Assembly (NCBI RefSeq): GCF_009870825.1
Contig: NZ_WTWY01000005.1
Span: 310,001-374,000 of the forward strand
Reading direction: 5' to 3'
DNA length: 64,000 nucleotides
Origin: Paenibacillus sp. USDA918EY
Lineage (GTDB): Bacteria; Bacillota; Bacilli; Paenibacillales; Paenibacillaceae
Position 1 is the first letter of the stretch. Every line of letters starts with the position of its first letter. The position numbers and the translations under genes are program-made. Below the pieces are notes generated by a model. It made no database searches, was not told where the DNA came from, and saw only the letters and a list, made by a program, of their open reading frames with translations. Positions 33,886-43,998 of the stretch are shown in pieces.

Positions 33886-35046
33886 TTAAAGCTCCTCGGT
33901 GCGCACCCATCTTCTCTCCGCGATCGACAAATCGACGGCTTCAAGCACCTGCTGGCATTTCACGCCGTCAGCAAAATTCGGAACGGGCTGCCGGTCTTCG
34001 CGGATCGCCTGAAGCAGCTCGACCGTTTCGTGGATAAACGTATGTTCGAACCCGATCGTATGCCCCGGCGGCCACCAGGCTTCGGCATAAGCGTGCGCGG
34101 GATCGGTCGCCAGAACGCGGCGGAAGCCCTGCACGTCTTCGTCATCCTCCGTAAAATAAACCTGAAGTTCGTTCATCCGTTCGAAATCGAATTTCAAACT
34201 GCCTTTGCTTCCGTTGATCTCGAAGGAATTCGTGCAGCGGTGGCCGGCGGCAAACCGGGTCGCTTCAAAGCTTCCCAATGCGCCGTTGGCGAATTTCGCC
34301 AGGAACAAGGTTGCGTCGTCCACGGTGACGGGGCCTTTTTCGTCCGATTGGTTGCCCTTGGCGCTTAAACCGCTCATGGAGCCCGGCAGCGGCCGTTCTT
34401 TGATAAACGTCTCGCTCATGCCGATAACTTCCTCGATGTCGCCCACAAGGAAGTGGGCCAGGTCGATGATATGCGCGCCCAAATCCCCATGGGAACCGGA
34501 ACCGGCGATATCTTTCTGGAGACGCCACACGAGCGGAAATTCCGGATCGATAATCCAGTCCTGCAAAAACCAGCCCCGGAAATGATAAATTTGTCCCAGA
34601 CGGCCTTCCTGGATCAGCTTGCGGGCAAGCTGCACGGCTGGGGCAAAACGATAATTGAATCCGACCATATGTTTGACTCCTGCCGCTTCGGCAGCCGCCA
34701 GCATCTCACGGGAATCCTGAAGCGTCAGCGCAAGCGGTTTTTCGCAGAGCAGATGCTTTCCTGCCTTCGCCGCCGCAAGGGCGATTTCTTTGTGCATATC
34801 GCTTGGAGCATTGATGTCGATGAGGTCGATGTCATCCCGCCCGATCAGTTCTTTCCAGTCCGTGACGTAATCCTGCCAGCCGAACTGCTTTGCGGCTTGG
34901 GACACCCCGTCCGCGTCGCGGCCGCAAATCGCCTGCATGACGGGCTGAACGACACCCGGGAAAAACATCGGAATGTCGCGGTACGCATGGCTATGCGCCT
35001 TCCCCATAAATTTGTAGCCTACCATTCCTACTCGAATCTGCTGCAT
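33886..35046 (-). CDS. Gfo/Idh/MocA-family oxidoreductase
   Basis: This 386-aa dehydrogenase has an N-terminal Rossmann fold (RVGMVGYKFMGKAHSHAYRD) and LLCEKPLALTLQDS with the catalytic Lys. The segment SGSHGDLGAHIIDLAHFLVGDI is typical of the inositol 2-dehydrogenase/levoglucosan-type branch. It is the first structural gene behind the LacI regulator. AGGAGG lies eight bases before the ATG. Confidence 0.92.
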   Translation of the reverse strand: MQQIRVGMVGYKFMGKAHSHAYRDIPMFFPGVVQPVMQAICGRDADGVSQAAKQFGWQDYVTDWKELIGRDDIDLIDINAPSDMHKEIALAAAKAGKHLLCEKPLALTLQDSREMLAAAEAAGVKHMVGFNYRFAPAVQLARKLIQEGRLGQIYHFRGWFLQDWIIDPEFPLVWRLQKDIAGSGSHGDLGAHIIDLAHFLVGDIEEVIGMSETFIKERPLPGSMSGLSAKGNQSDEKGPVTVDDATLFLAKFANGALGSFEATRFAAGHRCTNSFEINGSKGSLKFDFERMNELQVYFTEDDEDVQGFRRVLATDPAHAYAEAWWPPGHTIGFEHTFIHETVELLQAIREDRQPVPNFADGVKCQQVLEAVDLSIAERRWVRTEEL

Positions 35047-35083
35047 TGAATACGCCTCCTTTTCATATGCACCCTATTCATAA

Positions 35084-36139
35084 CTATGCTTGGCTCCCAG
35101 CGCTCGATGATCGAACGACCAGCCGGGTTGCCATTTGATATAGATGACCGCTGATATGATTTACCCCTTCCTGAAATTCCGACACAGCTTCATCCGCATT
35201 TTCCTTAAGCAAAAGCTTGGCGGCCAATGCCCCCATCCGGTAAAAAGGGACGGCCACGCTCGTCAACGGCGGATCTGTAATCCGGGCGCCATCCGAATCG
35301 TCATAGCCGACGATGGCGATGTCTCTGCCGGGCAGAACGCCCAATTCCCGAAAGCCTTGAATAAGCCCGATGCCCATGCGGTCATTCGCGGCAAAAACGG
35401 CATCGATGCTATCGAGATGGCGGGCGAAACGAAATGCCGACTCATACCCGCTCGTCCGGCTGTAGTTGCCCGTTTCAAGCCATTGGGCGGGGATCGCTTC
35501 ATCCGGATCATCGACGGGATTGAATATGCCCGCTTCCGTCATTGCGCGTACGTATCCCTTGAGGCGATCCGCACTGTTCGAATACCCGGGCGGACCGTTC
35601 AGGAACGCGATGCGGCGATAACCCTCATCAAGCAGATGTTTCACCGCTTCATAGGCGCCTTGTTCATGATCCGCATCCACTTCAAGAAAATCTTCGCCCG
35701 CAAAATGCTGGTTCACCAAGCAAAACGGGTGGTTCGCCTCCTTCAGCGCCCTTAACGCTTTCCGCTCCTCCGGCGTATCCGTCGTTCCCAAAAGGATGCA
35801 AGCGTCGATCTTTTGCGATCGAAACAACTCGATGTAACCGTTGTCATCGCCGGGCTTGCGAAAAATAAGCAGCATATCGTAACCAAGCTCGCGAACCTGT
35901 TCCCCGATCCCGCTCAAAATCTCCGAAAAATAATAGGTTGAAAAAATATGTACCTTCGGCACATAAGGAAGCACGACGCCGAGATTGCCGCTTTTTCTGC
36001 GGGCAAAGCTTTGGGCGATGGCATTGGGGTAATATCCCAGCGCCTCCGCCGCCTTCAGCACTTTCAACCTCGTTTCTTCCTTGATTGGACCCACCCGGTT
36101 GAACACGCGGGAGACGGTTGCTTCCGATACGCCCGCCAT
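35084..36139 (-). CDS. LacI-family regulator, 5' end probably frameshifted or with a non-standard start
   Basis: The sugar-binding domain is complete (SLGVVLPYVPKVHIFS ... DDSDGARITDPPLTSVAVP). From the first ATG (36139) the protein begins MAGVSEATVSRVFN, which lacks most of helix 1 of the HTH. In frame just upstream, VTRKAVAD completes the standard LacI N-terminus, but it is preceded only by ATC and then a stop. A strong AGGGGGTGATG lies there with its ATG one base out of frame. Either the gene starts at ATC 36166 or one base is extra. It controls the downstream gfo-thuA-gfo operon and itself. Confidence 0.85.
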   Translation of the reverse strand: MAGVSEATVSRVFNRVGPIKEETRLKVLKAAEALGYYPNAIAQSFARRKSGNLGVVLPYVPKVHIFSTYYFSEILSGIGEQVRELGYDMLLIFRKPGDDNGYIELFRSQKIDACILLGTTDTPEERKALRALKEANHPFCLVNQHFAGEDFLEVDADHEQGAYEAVKHLLDEGYRRIAFLNGPPGYSNSADRLKGYVRAMTEAGIFNPVDDPDEAIPAQWLETGNYSRTSGYESAFRFARHLDSIDAVFAANDRMGIGLIQGFRELGVLPGRDIAIVGYDDSDGARITDPPLTSVAVPFYRMGALAAKLLLKENADEAVSEFQEGVNHISGHLYQMATRLVVRSSSAGSQA

Positions 36140-36227
36140 GTCCGCTACCGCTTTTCGTGTGACGATACGGCATCACCCCCTACATTTCACAAACGAATTG
36201 TTGATAGCAAATGAAGCTGAAAACCAT

Positions 36228-36247
36228 TAATGTACGCGCGTACATTA
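36228..36247. promoter_or_regulatory. Twenty-base perfect palindrome, LacI-family operator
   Basis: TAATGTACGCGCGTACATTA is fully self-complementary with a central CG, the signature of LacI-family sites. It overlaps the -10 box and start of the promoter that drives the LacI gene. Confidence 0.8.
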
Positions 36248-36273
36248 TCTCGTATTTTTTTCCAACATGTCAA
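36244..36273 (-). promoter_or_regulatory. Sigma-A promoter of the lacI-gfo-thuA-gfo operon
   Basis: TTGACA (36268-36273), 18 bases, and GATAAT (36244-36249) on the minus strand. Confidence 0.8.
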
Positions 36274-36340
36274 GGGAATTGTTTTCAAACAGCAACAACC
36301 GCAGGGTTTGGTTCGTCTGTGATCTTAAAGGAGGGGGAAC

Positions 36341-36829
36341 ATGATCAAACTGTCCATCACGTTTTTGATATTGCTTTCCCTATGGGGATGTTCGATCCAT
36401 GCCAACAACGGAGGCAAGACGACCGTTCGCGAATTGACCGGGGGGCAGCCGCCTAAAGCCTCTATACAAATCGGGGACAAACTGCACGATACCAAACTCG
36501 GCACCTACTGCTGGTCATCCAAAAACACAAGCACGTGCGTAGACACGCCCGGTCCGGCCGAACTCCTGAAAAATAAAAAGCCGGTCAGCGTAAGTCCCGG
36601 CGAAGAAATCAAATTTGTGATGGATAACGAACCCCTTCCGAACAAAATCCATTTGGAGCAGCTGTCGGAAGGCAAATACACGGAGATTGCCGTGATTGAT
36701 AATACCTTCCGAGCGCCGACTCAGAAAGGAATCTACTATTTTTCATATGGGGTCTGGTGGATGGATGATAAACGGGAGCATGTTGCTCTGGGCGACGCTT
36801 TTTATGTTTTTGCCCTGGAAGTAATCTAA
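36341..36829 (+). CDS. Lipoprotein, hypothetical
   Basis: This 162-aa protein has a signal peptide and a lipobox LSLWGC (Cys at residue 17). The rest is beta-rich (EEIKFVMDNEPLPNKIHLEQL ... KGIYYFSYGVWWMDD), without a family I can name. AAAGGAGGGGG precedes the ATG. It is divergent from the LacI operon. Confidence 0.75.
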   Translation: MIKLSITFLILLSLWGCSIHANNGGKTTVRELTGGQPPKASIQIGDKLHDTKLGTYCWSSKNTSTCVDTPGPAELLKNKKPVSVSPGEEIKFVMDNEPLPNKIHLEQLSEGKYTEIAVIDNTFRAPTQKGIYYFSYGVWWMDDKREHVALGDAFYVFALEVI

Positions 36830-36857
36830 ATGCCCCGACCGATCATTTAATTCGTAG

Positions 36858-37961
36858 TCAGGCTCTGAGCCATAGGGAGTCTTCCGCGACCTCCTCGCCA
36901 TTGACGACCAGCACGATGCGATGTTCCCCCGGATAATGCCGTCTTGTCGTCAAATCGGACCAGCCGTGCTTGCGCTGTCCCGTCAGCTTCGAACCGCCGG
37001 GTACGGTTTTATCCGATAAGAGAAACAACTTGCGTGAGGTTTGTCCGTTCGCCTTCACAAAATAAATGCCGTATTCGATCCTTAAGCGCGCGTCAGTTCC
37101 TTCCCGAATGCAAATCTCATAATGAACCATGCTGTTATCCCCAATGGATATTTTCTTGGGCTCGACCGCAAGCACTGCCGACTGTACAAGCGCTTCCCCC
37201 TCACTGCTTCCGGAATAGCCAAACAGCCTCATGATTTCCGGCTCCGCTTTCCGAATCAGCGTCCGGCATGCATGTCTGACAATCCAATCCGTATCCGGAT
37301 GATTCCCGAGCCACGCTTTGGCCAGCCGAATAACGACGTCAGGATGGTCCTTTGCGATATCGTTCAAATTGTTGGCGACGCTCTTGCGGACATAAAGCGA
37401 TGGATCTTCCTTCAGCTTCTCCAAAATCGGAAGAACGGGGGAAGGATCCTTTTTAAATGGCGCAAGCGCTTGTCCCCACGGCAGACGGGGTCTGCAGCCT
37501 TCGCTCGCCAAGCGTCTGACATGTTCGTTCGGATGCTGCGACCAGATCAGCATTTGGTTCATCATCCGCTGCGGATCGCGCATAATGAACGGCCTGACCG
37601 CAAATTCGGACGAGGAACGCTGCGTGAACCGCTCCAACGCTTCCATCGAAAGTTCCCAATATTGCGGATCCTGTCCGTATACTTCGACAAAGTCGGAAAA
37701 AAACAGGTACGGAAACCCGTTACATTCCTCGTCGATCGAAAACAACACGTCCAATGCAGCGGGGTAATGCGCAGGCAAAAACTCGCCCAAAACCGTCGCG
37801 ATTCGGCGGATTCTCGCCTTTAGTTCCAGTCCCTCCCAATCATCGTCCATGATTTTTGCAGTAAAGCCCTCGGTATGAAAAGCCGGGTACGCGGAACCGA
37901 CCTTCTCTCCGAAACCTACCAAAAACTCTCGATCGTACATCGCTTTTAACGCTTCAGCCAA
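36858..37961 (-). CDS. DNA alkylation repair protein, AlkC-like
   Basis: This 367-aa protein is built of HEAT-like helical repeats over residues 1-255 (SLYVRKSVANNLNDIAKDHPDVVIRLAKAWLG ... WIVRHACRTLIRK), as in the AlkD/AlkC glycosylases. A C-terminal Ig-like domain of about 100 residues follows (KISIGDNSMVHYEICIREGTDARLRIEYGIYFVKANG). AlkC proteins excise 3-methyladenine and related adducts. The start is TTG 37961 after GGGGGAG. The promoter lies inside an inverted repeat. Confidence 0.88.
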   Translation of the reverse strand: MAEALKAMYDREFLVGFGEKVGSAYPAFHTEGFTAKIMDDDWEGLELKARIRRIATVLGEFLPAHYPAALDVLFSIDEECNGFPYLFFSDFVEVYGQDPQYWELSMEALERFTQRSSSEFAVRPFIMRDPQRMMNQMLIWSQHPNEHVRRLASEGCRPRLPWGQALAPFKKDPSPVLPILEKLKEDPSLYVRKSVANNLNDIAKDHPDVVIRLAKAWLGNHPDTDWIVRHACRTLIRKAEPEIMRLFGYSGSSEGEALVQSAVLAVEPKKISIGDNSMVHYEICIREGTDARLRIEYGIYFVKANGQTSRKLFLLSDKTVPGGSKLTGQRKHGWSDLTTRRHYPGEHRIVLVVNGEEVAEDSLWLRA

Positions 37962-37984
37962 AATCTTCTCCCCCGTCGTTCAGA

Positions 37985-38045
37985 GGTTCGCAAAAATGCG
38001 AACACCCGTTTTCGTTTACTATAACAAGAATCGAAACGGGTGTAC
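37985..38045 (-). promoter_or_regulatory. AlkC promoter embedded in inverted repeats
   Basis: ACACCCGTTTTCG and CGAAACGGGTGT form a 12-base inverted repeat (37999-38043) around an extended -10 (TGTTATAGT) with a TGTACA -35 seventeen bases upstream. A second hairpin, GGTTCGCAAAAATGCGAAC (37984-38002), follows next to the start codon. This looks like an operator that controls repair-gene expression. Confidence 0.5.
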
Positions 38046-38057
38046 AGTTTTGGTCTG

Positions 38058-38154
38058 TATAGATTGAACTAAAGTTTGCATCGAACTTCCTGTTAAAAGA
38101 GCCCCGAGCGGCCCTATAACCTTCACAAGTAAAAACTTTAAATTCATTCTATAT
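38058..38154. repeat. MITE-like inverted-repeat element, copy 2
   Basis: TATAGATTGAACTAAAGTTT (38058-38077) is the inverse of AAACTTTAAATTCATTCTATA (38133-38153) with few mismatches. The right end matches copy 1 (31876-31902) almost base for base (ACAAGTAAAAACTTTAAATT...). It sits just after the decarboxylase stop codon. Confidence 0.7.
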
Positions 38155-38161
38155 CAGTGAA

Positions 38162-39868
38162 TTATTGTTTCAGCTTTTGCTGCTGCTCCAAATAGTAGCG
38201 CATGTTGTGCATGTAATCCGGAGCATCCATCGGGTCGCCCGCCATCACCTCGATGATGCACATTTTACTGGCGCATTCTTTTTCGGCGCGGGAAATCGCG
38301 TCATCCAGCTCTTGATTGGTGCGAACCGCAACGGCAAAAGCTTCCCCGCCGAAGGCGTCCGCAAGCTTCGTATAGGACCAGTTCGGGATGTTGTTATAGG
38401 TTTGGTTTTCGGTCTTCACGTTCAAATATTTTTCAATCGTATATCCGTCATTGTTCAGCACGAAAATGATCGGCTTGCAGCCGTAATGCAGCATGGAACT
38501 GATTTCCTGGGCCGTGAGCTGCAAGGAGCCGTCGCCCGTGAATAGCAGGATCCTGCGCGAAGGGGCGGCAATGCATGCTCCATAGGCTGCAGGCGTGGCG
38601 TAACCGATCGATTGCCATGCGCCCTGCCCAATAAAAATCGTATTTTTCGGGAGCGAGACCTGACTCATGCCAAAATAAAACGTTCCCGTTTCTGCGATCA
38701 CGACATCCCCTTCCTTTAACATCCGTTGAAAACGGGGATAGTAAGAAGCCGCCTGAAGCGGTTCATCCGGATTCCCTGATATGGCATCGTATGGTCTGGG
38801 GCCTTTTGTTGGCGTTCCGGGCCGTTTCCACCCGATGTTTTGCAATGCTAGCAGAAGGTCCTCCGCCATCACGTTGGGATATTCCGCTAGACCAACTTTA
38901 ACCTTCGAGGGTTGGATGTCAATGAGCCGAAGCGGGTCCAGCTTGGCCGTAAAATTTGCGGTATTGGTGTCCGCCTCTATGAAGCCGGCGGCGATTACGC
39001 AATCCGCGTTTTCCACAAGGCTGCGTACGTCCTGACGGCCAAAGGCTCCTCCATACATGCCCATAAAGAGCGGATGCGATTCGTCGAACGCGCTTTTGCC
39101 GTACAGCGTGGAAACAACCGGCAAATTCAGCGACTCCGCTAATTTTCGCACATATTGCTCCCAATGGAACCTCATTGTTTTTACGTCTACCATCAGGATT
39201 GCGCTTTGGGCCTGCATCAACATCCGGTTGATGCGATCGACCGCCGTCTGCAGCGCATTAGGATTCGAAACGGTTTTCGCCAGGCTGGCTTCTTGGCGCA
39301 TGACAACCGGTTTGGCAACCAAATCGTCGGCAACCACGAGATACACCGGCTGTTTTTTCTCTTTGGCGATCCGGATCGCATTCGGGATTTCCAACATGGC
39401 ATTTTCGGGCGTTAGCACGGCCGTATATGCCGTAATATGTTCGTACATCTGCCGGAAAACGTCATAATTGCCGTCCATTAACGTATGATGCATCAGCTTA
39501 TGCTGCTTCTGTGCCGCATCCGGCGGCGATCCGACGATATGGATCACGGGCACGTGCTCGCTGCGTGCGCCGGCAACGGCGTTGCAGGCGCTCATTTCGC
39601 CGACGCCAAACGTGGTGATGAGCGCGGACAACCCACTGATTCTCGCATAAGCATCCGCCGCATATCCGGAGTTCAGCTCATTGCGTCCGTTAATAAATCG
39701 TATTCCGGCGTACCGTTCGATCGCATCCAGCAGAGAGAAATTGTAATCTCCGGGCACGCCGAAAATTTCGGTCAGCCCCTCCTGTTTCAAGCAGTCCAAA
39801 AGGTATTCGCCCAACGTTTTCGGCAGCATCGATTCTAGGGTTCGGTTGTTGAGATCTTGTTGTGCCAT
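38162..39868 (-). CDS. Alpha-keto acid decarboxylase, thiamine diphosphate-dependent
   Basis: This 568-aa enzyme of the pyruvate/indolepyruvate decarboxylase family has an N-terminal FGVPGDYNFSLLDAIE with catalytic Glu in NGRNELNSGYAADAYAR. The TPP-binding motif GDGSLQLTAQEISSMLHYGCKPIIFVLNNDGYTIEK lies near residue 445. The substrate may be pyruvate, indolepyruvate or a branched keto acid. It could make acetaldehyde, an auxin precursor or fusel aldehydes. It starts 24 bases after the DUF1259 stop and may share its transcript. Confidence 0.92.
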   Translation of the reverse strand: MAQQDLNNRTLESMLPKTLGEYLLDCLKQEGLTEIFGVPGDYNFSLLDAIERYAGIRFINGRNELNSGYAADAYARISGLSALITTFGVGEMSACNAVAGARSEHVPVIHIVGSPPDAAQKQHKLMHHTLMDGNYDVFRQMYEHITAYTAVLTPENAMLEIPNAIRIAKEKKQPVYLVVADDLVAKPVVMRQEASLAKTVSNPNALQTAVDRINRMLMQAQSAILMVDVKTMRFHWEQYVRKLAESLNLPVVSTLYGKSAFDESHPLFMGMYGGAFGRQDVRSLVENADCVIAAGFIEADTNTANFTAKLDPLRLIDIQPSKVKVGLAEYPNVMAEDLLLALQNIGWKRPGTPTKGPRPYDAISGNPDEPLQAASYYPRFQRMLKEGDVVIAETGTFYFGMSQVSLPKNTIFIGQGAWQSIGYATPAAYGACIAAPSRRILLFTGDGSLQLTAQEISSMLHYGCKPIIFVLNNDGYTIEKYLNVKTENQTYNNIPNWSYTKLADAFGGEAFAVAVRTNQELDDAISRAEKECASKMCIIEVMAGDPMDAPDYMHNMRYYLEQQQKLKQ

Positions 39869-39892
39869 CAGCGGTTTTAGTCCCCTTCCTTT

Positions 39893-40357
39893 TTAGTAAC
39901 CGGCGGTTGCGTTGATCGCTTCTTTCACCGTCCTCGCCAGCGATTCGGCATCCCCAAGCGCCTGGAAGTGCAGAAACAGAATGCGGGGCTCTTCGCCGAT
40001 AAGGTGGTTATGTAGGGCGGATATGTTAATATTCCCTTTGCGAAGCGCATCGATGACGGGATTCACCTCGTTTCCGAGAAGCGCAAACTCCCCGATCACC
40101 GCCGTTTTATCCCCTACCTTTTCGAAATTCGCGCCGAATGAAAATTCAATTTCTTCCGGAGATAGAGGCACTCCCAAGTTCGAAACCTTGATGTTTTTGC
40201 GGGTAATCCCCAATTTGCACACGCCGTTTTCATGCTTCAATTCCGTGTTAAATACTTTGTTGAATACCTGGCAATCCTGCGTCTCCGACCCCAAGACAGT
40301 GCCGGACGGGACGAGCAGCAAAAATGAAACAGCCATGAACCAAACGATTTTTTTCAT
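39893..40357 (-). CDS. Secreted DUF1259 protein
   Basis: This 154-aa protein has a signal peptide (MKKIVWFMAVSFLLLVPSGTVLG). DUF1259 follows, with its conserved SFGANFEKVGDKTAVIGEFALLGNEVNPVIDALRKGNINISALHNHLIGEEPRILFLHF pattern (His residues near 115-117). Its function is unknown. ATG 40357 is ten bases after GGAGG; ATG 40366 abuts it. Confidence 0.85.
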   Translation of the reverse strand: MKKIVWFMAVSFLLLVPSGTVLGSETQDCQVFNKVFNTELKHENGVCKLGITRKNIKVSNLGVPLSPEEIEFSFGANFEKVGDKTAVIGEFALLGNEVNPVIDALRKGNINISALHNHLIGEEPRILFLHFQALGDAESLARTVKEAINATAGY

Positions 40358-40406
40358 CAGATCCATTCCTCCAAATTTGGGATTTTAGTTTATTGTTTTA
40401 CGAAGA

Positions 40407-40466
40407 GAAGTAAAAAATCCCTATTGCTTTGGTGAAAATGCATCACCCTGGCAATAAGGATTTTCT
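40407..40466 (-). terminator. Terminator of the collagen-like gene
   Basis: A long hairpin AAAATCC..ATTGC..GTGA-loop-TCAC..GCAAT..GGATTTT spans 40415-40465 and ends in TTTTTTAC on the minus strand. Confidence 0.75.
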
Positions 40467-40516
40467 CGGTGTTTTTTCTTCCAACTCCCTTAGGGAGGAA
40501 GCCGATTCGAACCTGG

Positions 40517-40599
40517 TCAACTTAATCGTATGATCGTAACATTGGTAGGCGTGGTTGTCGTAAGCGTTGCGGTTGCAAGGACGCCAAACAGTTGAATGC

Positions 40600-40608
<9 letters not shown>
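40517..40608 (-). pseudogene. Out-of-frame 3' end of the collagen-like gene
   Basis: Read one base out of frame from the main gene, this segment encodes [30 protein letters not shown] and a stop, the typical end of BclA/BclB-like C-terminal domains. The frames meet at a run of four G on the coding strand (40609-40612); a fifth G would rejoin them. Confidence 0.75.
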
Positions 40609-41811
<1,203 letters not shown>

Positions 41812-41947
41812 GCTTTCTTTCCTCCTGCCATTGATGCTCCAAAAGCTTGTACGTCCCAAACATGGTTTTTATTTATAAAATATCGACACTTTAATCCACC
41901 CTATGCCGCGTGCCCAAAAAGCGTGACTTCCTGCTGCAAGATATAAA

Positions 41948-41988
41948 TAAAAAAACCGATCCCCCACATGATGTGAAGGAACGGATCG
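41948..41988 (-). terminator. Terminator of thrS
   Basis: CGATCC...GGATCG with an inner CACAT/GTG pairing is followed by TTTTTTT on the minus strand. Confidence 0.7.
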
Positions 41989-42022
41989 TAATTCATTTCA
42001 CCATTGTTCTTTTCGAACAACA

Positions 42023-43936
42023 TTAATTTTTCGCATCGATTTCTTCCTTTATAATTGTGACGATCTCCCGGATGCTTTTTGCCCCCAGATCGCCTTCTTC
42101 TCTTTTCCGCACCGACACGCCGCCGGAATTTTTTTCGTTTTCGCCGAGAACGAGCATGTAGGGGACCTTCATCATTTCGGCATCCCGGATTTTGTACCCC
42201 AACTTTACGTTTCGAATATCGATTTCGACCCGAATGCCGGCGTCTTCAAGCGACTTTTTGACCTCAAAAGCGTAATCGACATAGTTCTCCGACACGGGGA
42301 GCAGCTTCGCATGGACGGGAGACAACCACAGCGGGAAGGCTCCGGCGTAATGCTCCGTCAGCATGCCCATAAATCGGTCGACCGAACCGTATACCGCACG
42401 GTGAATGACGACCGGACAATGTTTCTCACCGTCTTCTCCGACGTAAGCGAGATCATATTTTCGGGGCATTTGGAAATCCAGCTGAATCGTGCCGCACTGC
42501 CAGCTCCGCTTGAGCGCATCTAATATGTGGAAATCGATTTTCGGCCCGTAAAACGCGCCGTCTCCCTCATTGATGCGGTAATCGATGCCGCGGCGGTCCA
42601 ACACGTTTTGCAGCGCCCGCTCCGCTTCTTCCCAGAGCTCATCCGAGCCCATCGAGTCTTCCGGACGCGTCGACAGCTCGATGTTGTATTCAAAGCCGAA
42701 CACTTGATACATGTTGTCGATCAGCTCGATGATGCTGCCGATTTCTTTTTCGATCTGGCTCGGGAGCACGAACAGATGCGCGTCGTCCTGGCAAAACGTC
42801 CTTACCCGCAGCATGCCGTTCAACGCCCCCGAAAATTCATGCCGGTGCACTTGGCCGAACTCCGAGATGCGCAGCGGCAAATCGCGATAGGAACGGAGCT
42901 TGTTTTTGAAAATAAGCATATGTCCCGGGCAGTTCATCGGCTTCAGCGCGTACATCGTATCGTCGACGTTCGTAAAGTACATATTGTCTTTATAATGATC
43001 CCAATGGCCCGATTGCTCCCAGACCCGCCGGTTCATCATGAGAGGCGTCCGGACTTCATCGTAACCCCTCTTTCCTTGCATCTCCCTTGCGAAGTTTTCC
43101 AGCTCCGTACGGATCGTCATGCCTTTTGGCAGGAAAAACGGCATGCCCGGCGCTTCCTCCGAAAACATGAACAGTTCCAGCTGCTTGCCCAGTTTGCGGT
43201 GATCGCGTTTTTTGGCCTCCTCAAGAAAATGAAGATGCTCCTCCAGCTGTGCTTGTTTCGGAAATGCCGTTCCGTATATGCGCTGCAGCATTTTGTTGTT
43301 CGAATCGCCTCGCCAGTAGGCCCCGGATACGTTGAGAAGCTTAAAGGCTTTGATTCGGCCCGTGGACGGCAGATGAGGCCCGCGGCATAAGTCGAAAAAT
43401 TCTCCTTGGTCGTAAATCGAAATGACTGCATCTTCCGGCAAATCCCGGATCAGCTCCAGCTTCAGCGGATCTTCGAGCTCTTCAAAGATTCGGACGGCTT
43501 CCTCCCTGCTGACCTCCCGGCGCATGATCGGCAGGTTTTCCTGCACGATGTTAGCCATCTCCTTTTCGATCGCAGCAAGATCTTCCGGCGTTAACGGTTT
43601 CTCGATATCGATATCGTAGTAGAACCCGTCTTCGATGACCGGACCGATGCCGAGTTTAACCGCCTTTTGCCCGTAAATCCGTTTGATCGCCTGCGCCATC
43701 AGATGGGCCGTGCTGTGCCGATATATGTGAAGTCCGTTATGACTGTCCAGGGTGACGATTTCCACCCGTCCGTCCGCTTCGAGCGCATAGTTCAGATCGA
43801 CGGGCTTGCCGTCGATTTTGCCTGCGATCGCGTTTTTCTTCAGCCCGATGCTGATCGATTCGGCGATTTGTTCTATCGTGGTGCCTTGCGGATACCTCCT
43901 GTTCGAACCGTCTGGCAGCGTAACTTGAATCTCCAT
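42023..43936 (-). CDS. thrS: Threonyl-tRNA synthetase
   Basis: This 637-aa class II synthetase has an N-terminal TGS domain (LPDGSNRRYPQGTTIEQIAESI), an editing domain with HSTAHLMAQAIK and a catalytic core. Motif 2 lies around MNCPGHMLIFKN and motif 3 around HRAVYGSVDRFMGMLTEHY. An anticodon-binding domain follows. The length matches ThrS. Bacilli can have two copies (thrS, thrZ), both under T-box control, and I cannot say which this is. ATG 43936 has GGAGG eight bases upstream. Confidence 0.95.
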   Translation of the reverse strand: MEIQVTLPDGSNRRYPQGTTIEQIAESISIGLKKNAIAGKIDGKPVDLNYALEADGRVEIVTLDSHNGLHIYRHSTAHLMAQAIKRIYGQKAVKLGIGPVIEDGFYYDIDIEKPLTPEDLAAIEKEMANIVQENLPIMRREVSREEAVRIFEELEDPLKLELIRDLPEDAVISIYDQGEFFDLCRGPHLPSTGRIKAFKLLNVSGAYWRGDSNNKMLQRIYGTAFPKQAQLEEHLHFLEEAKKRDHRKLGKQLELFMFSEEAPGMPFFLPKGMTIRTELENFAREMQGKRGYDEVRTPLMMNRRVWEQSGHWDHYKDNMYFTNVDDTMYALKPMNCPGHMLIFKNKLRSYRDLPLRISEFGQVHRHEFSGALNGMLRVRTFCQDDAHLFVLPSQIEKEIGSIIELIDNMYQVFGFEYNIELSTRPEDSMGSDELWEEAERALQNVLDRRGIDYRINEGDGAFYGPKIDFHILDALKRSWQCGTIQLDFQMPRKYDLAYVGEDGEKHCPVVIHRAVYGSVDRFMGMLTEHYAGAFPLWLSPVHAKLLPVSENYVDYAFEVKKSLEDAGIRVEIDIRNVKLGYKIRDAEMMKVPYMLVLGENEKNSGGVSVRKREEGDLGAKSIREIVTIIKEEIDAKN

Positions 43937-43998
43937 CGTTCTTACCTCCATTCCTATAAATTTTTTCATTCGTTTATTTCAAAATCCCATATTTGAAC

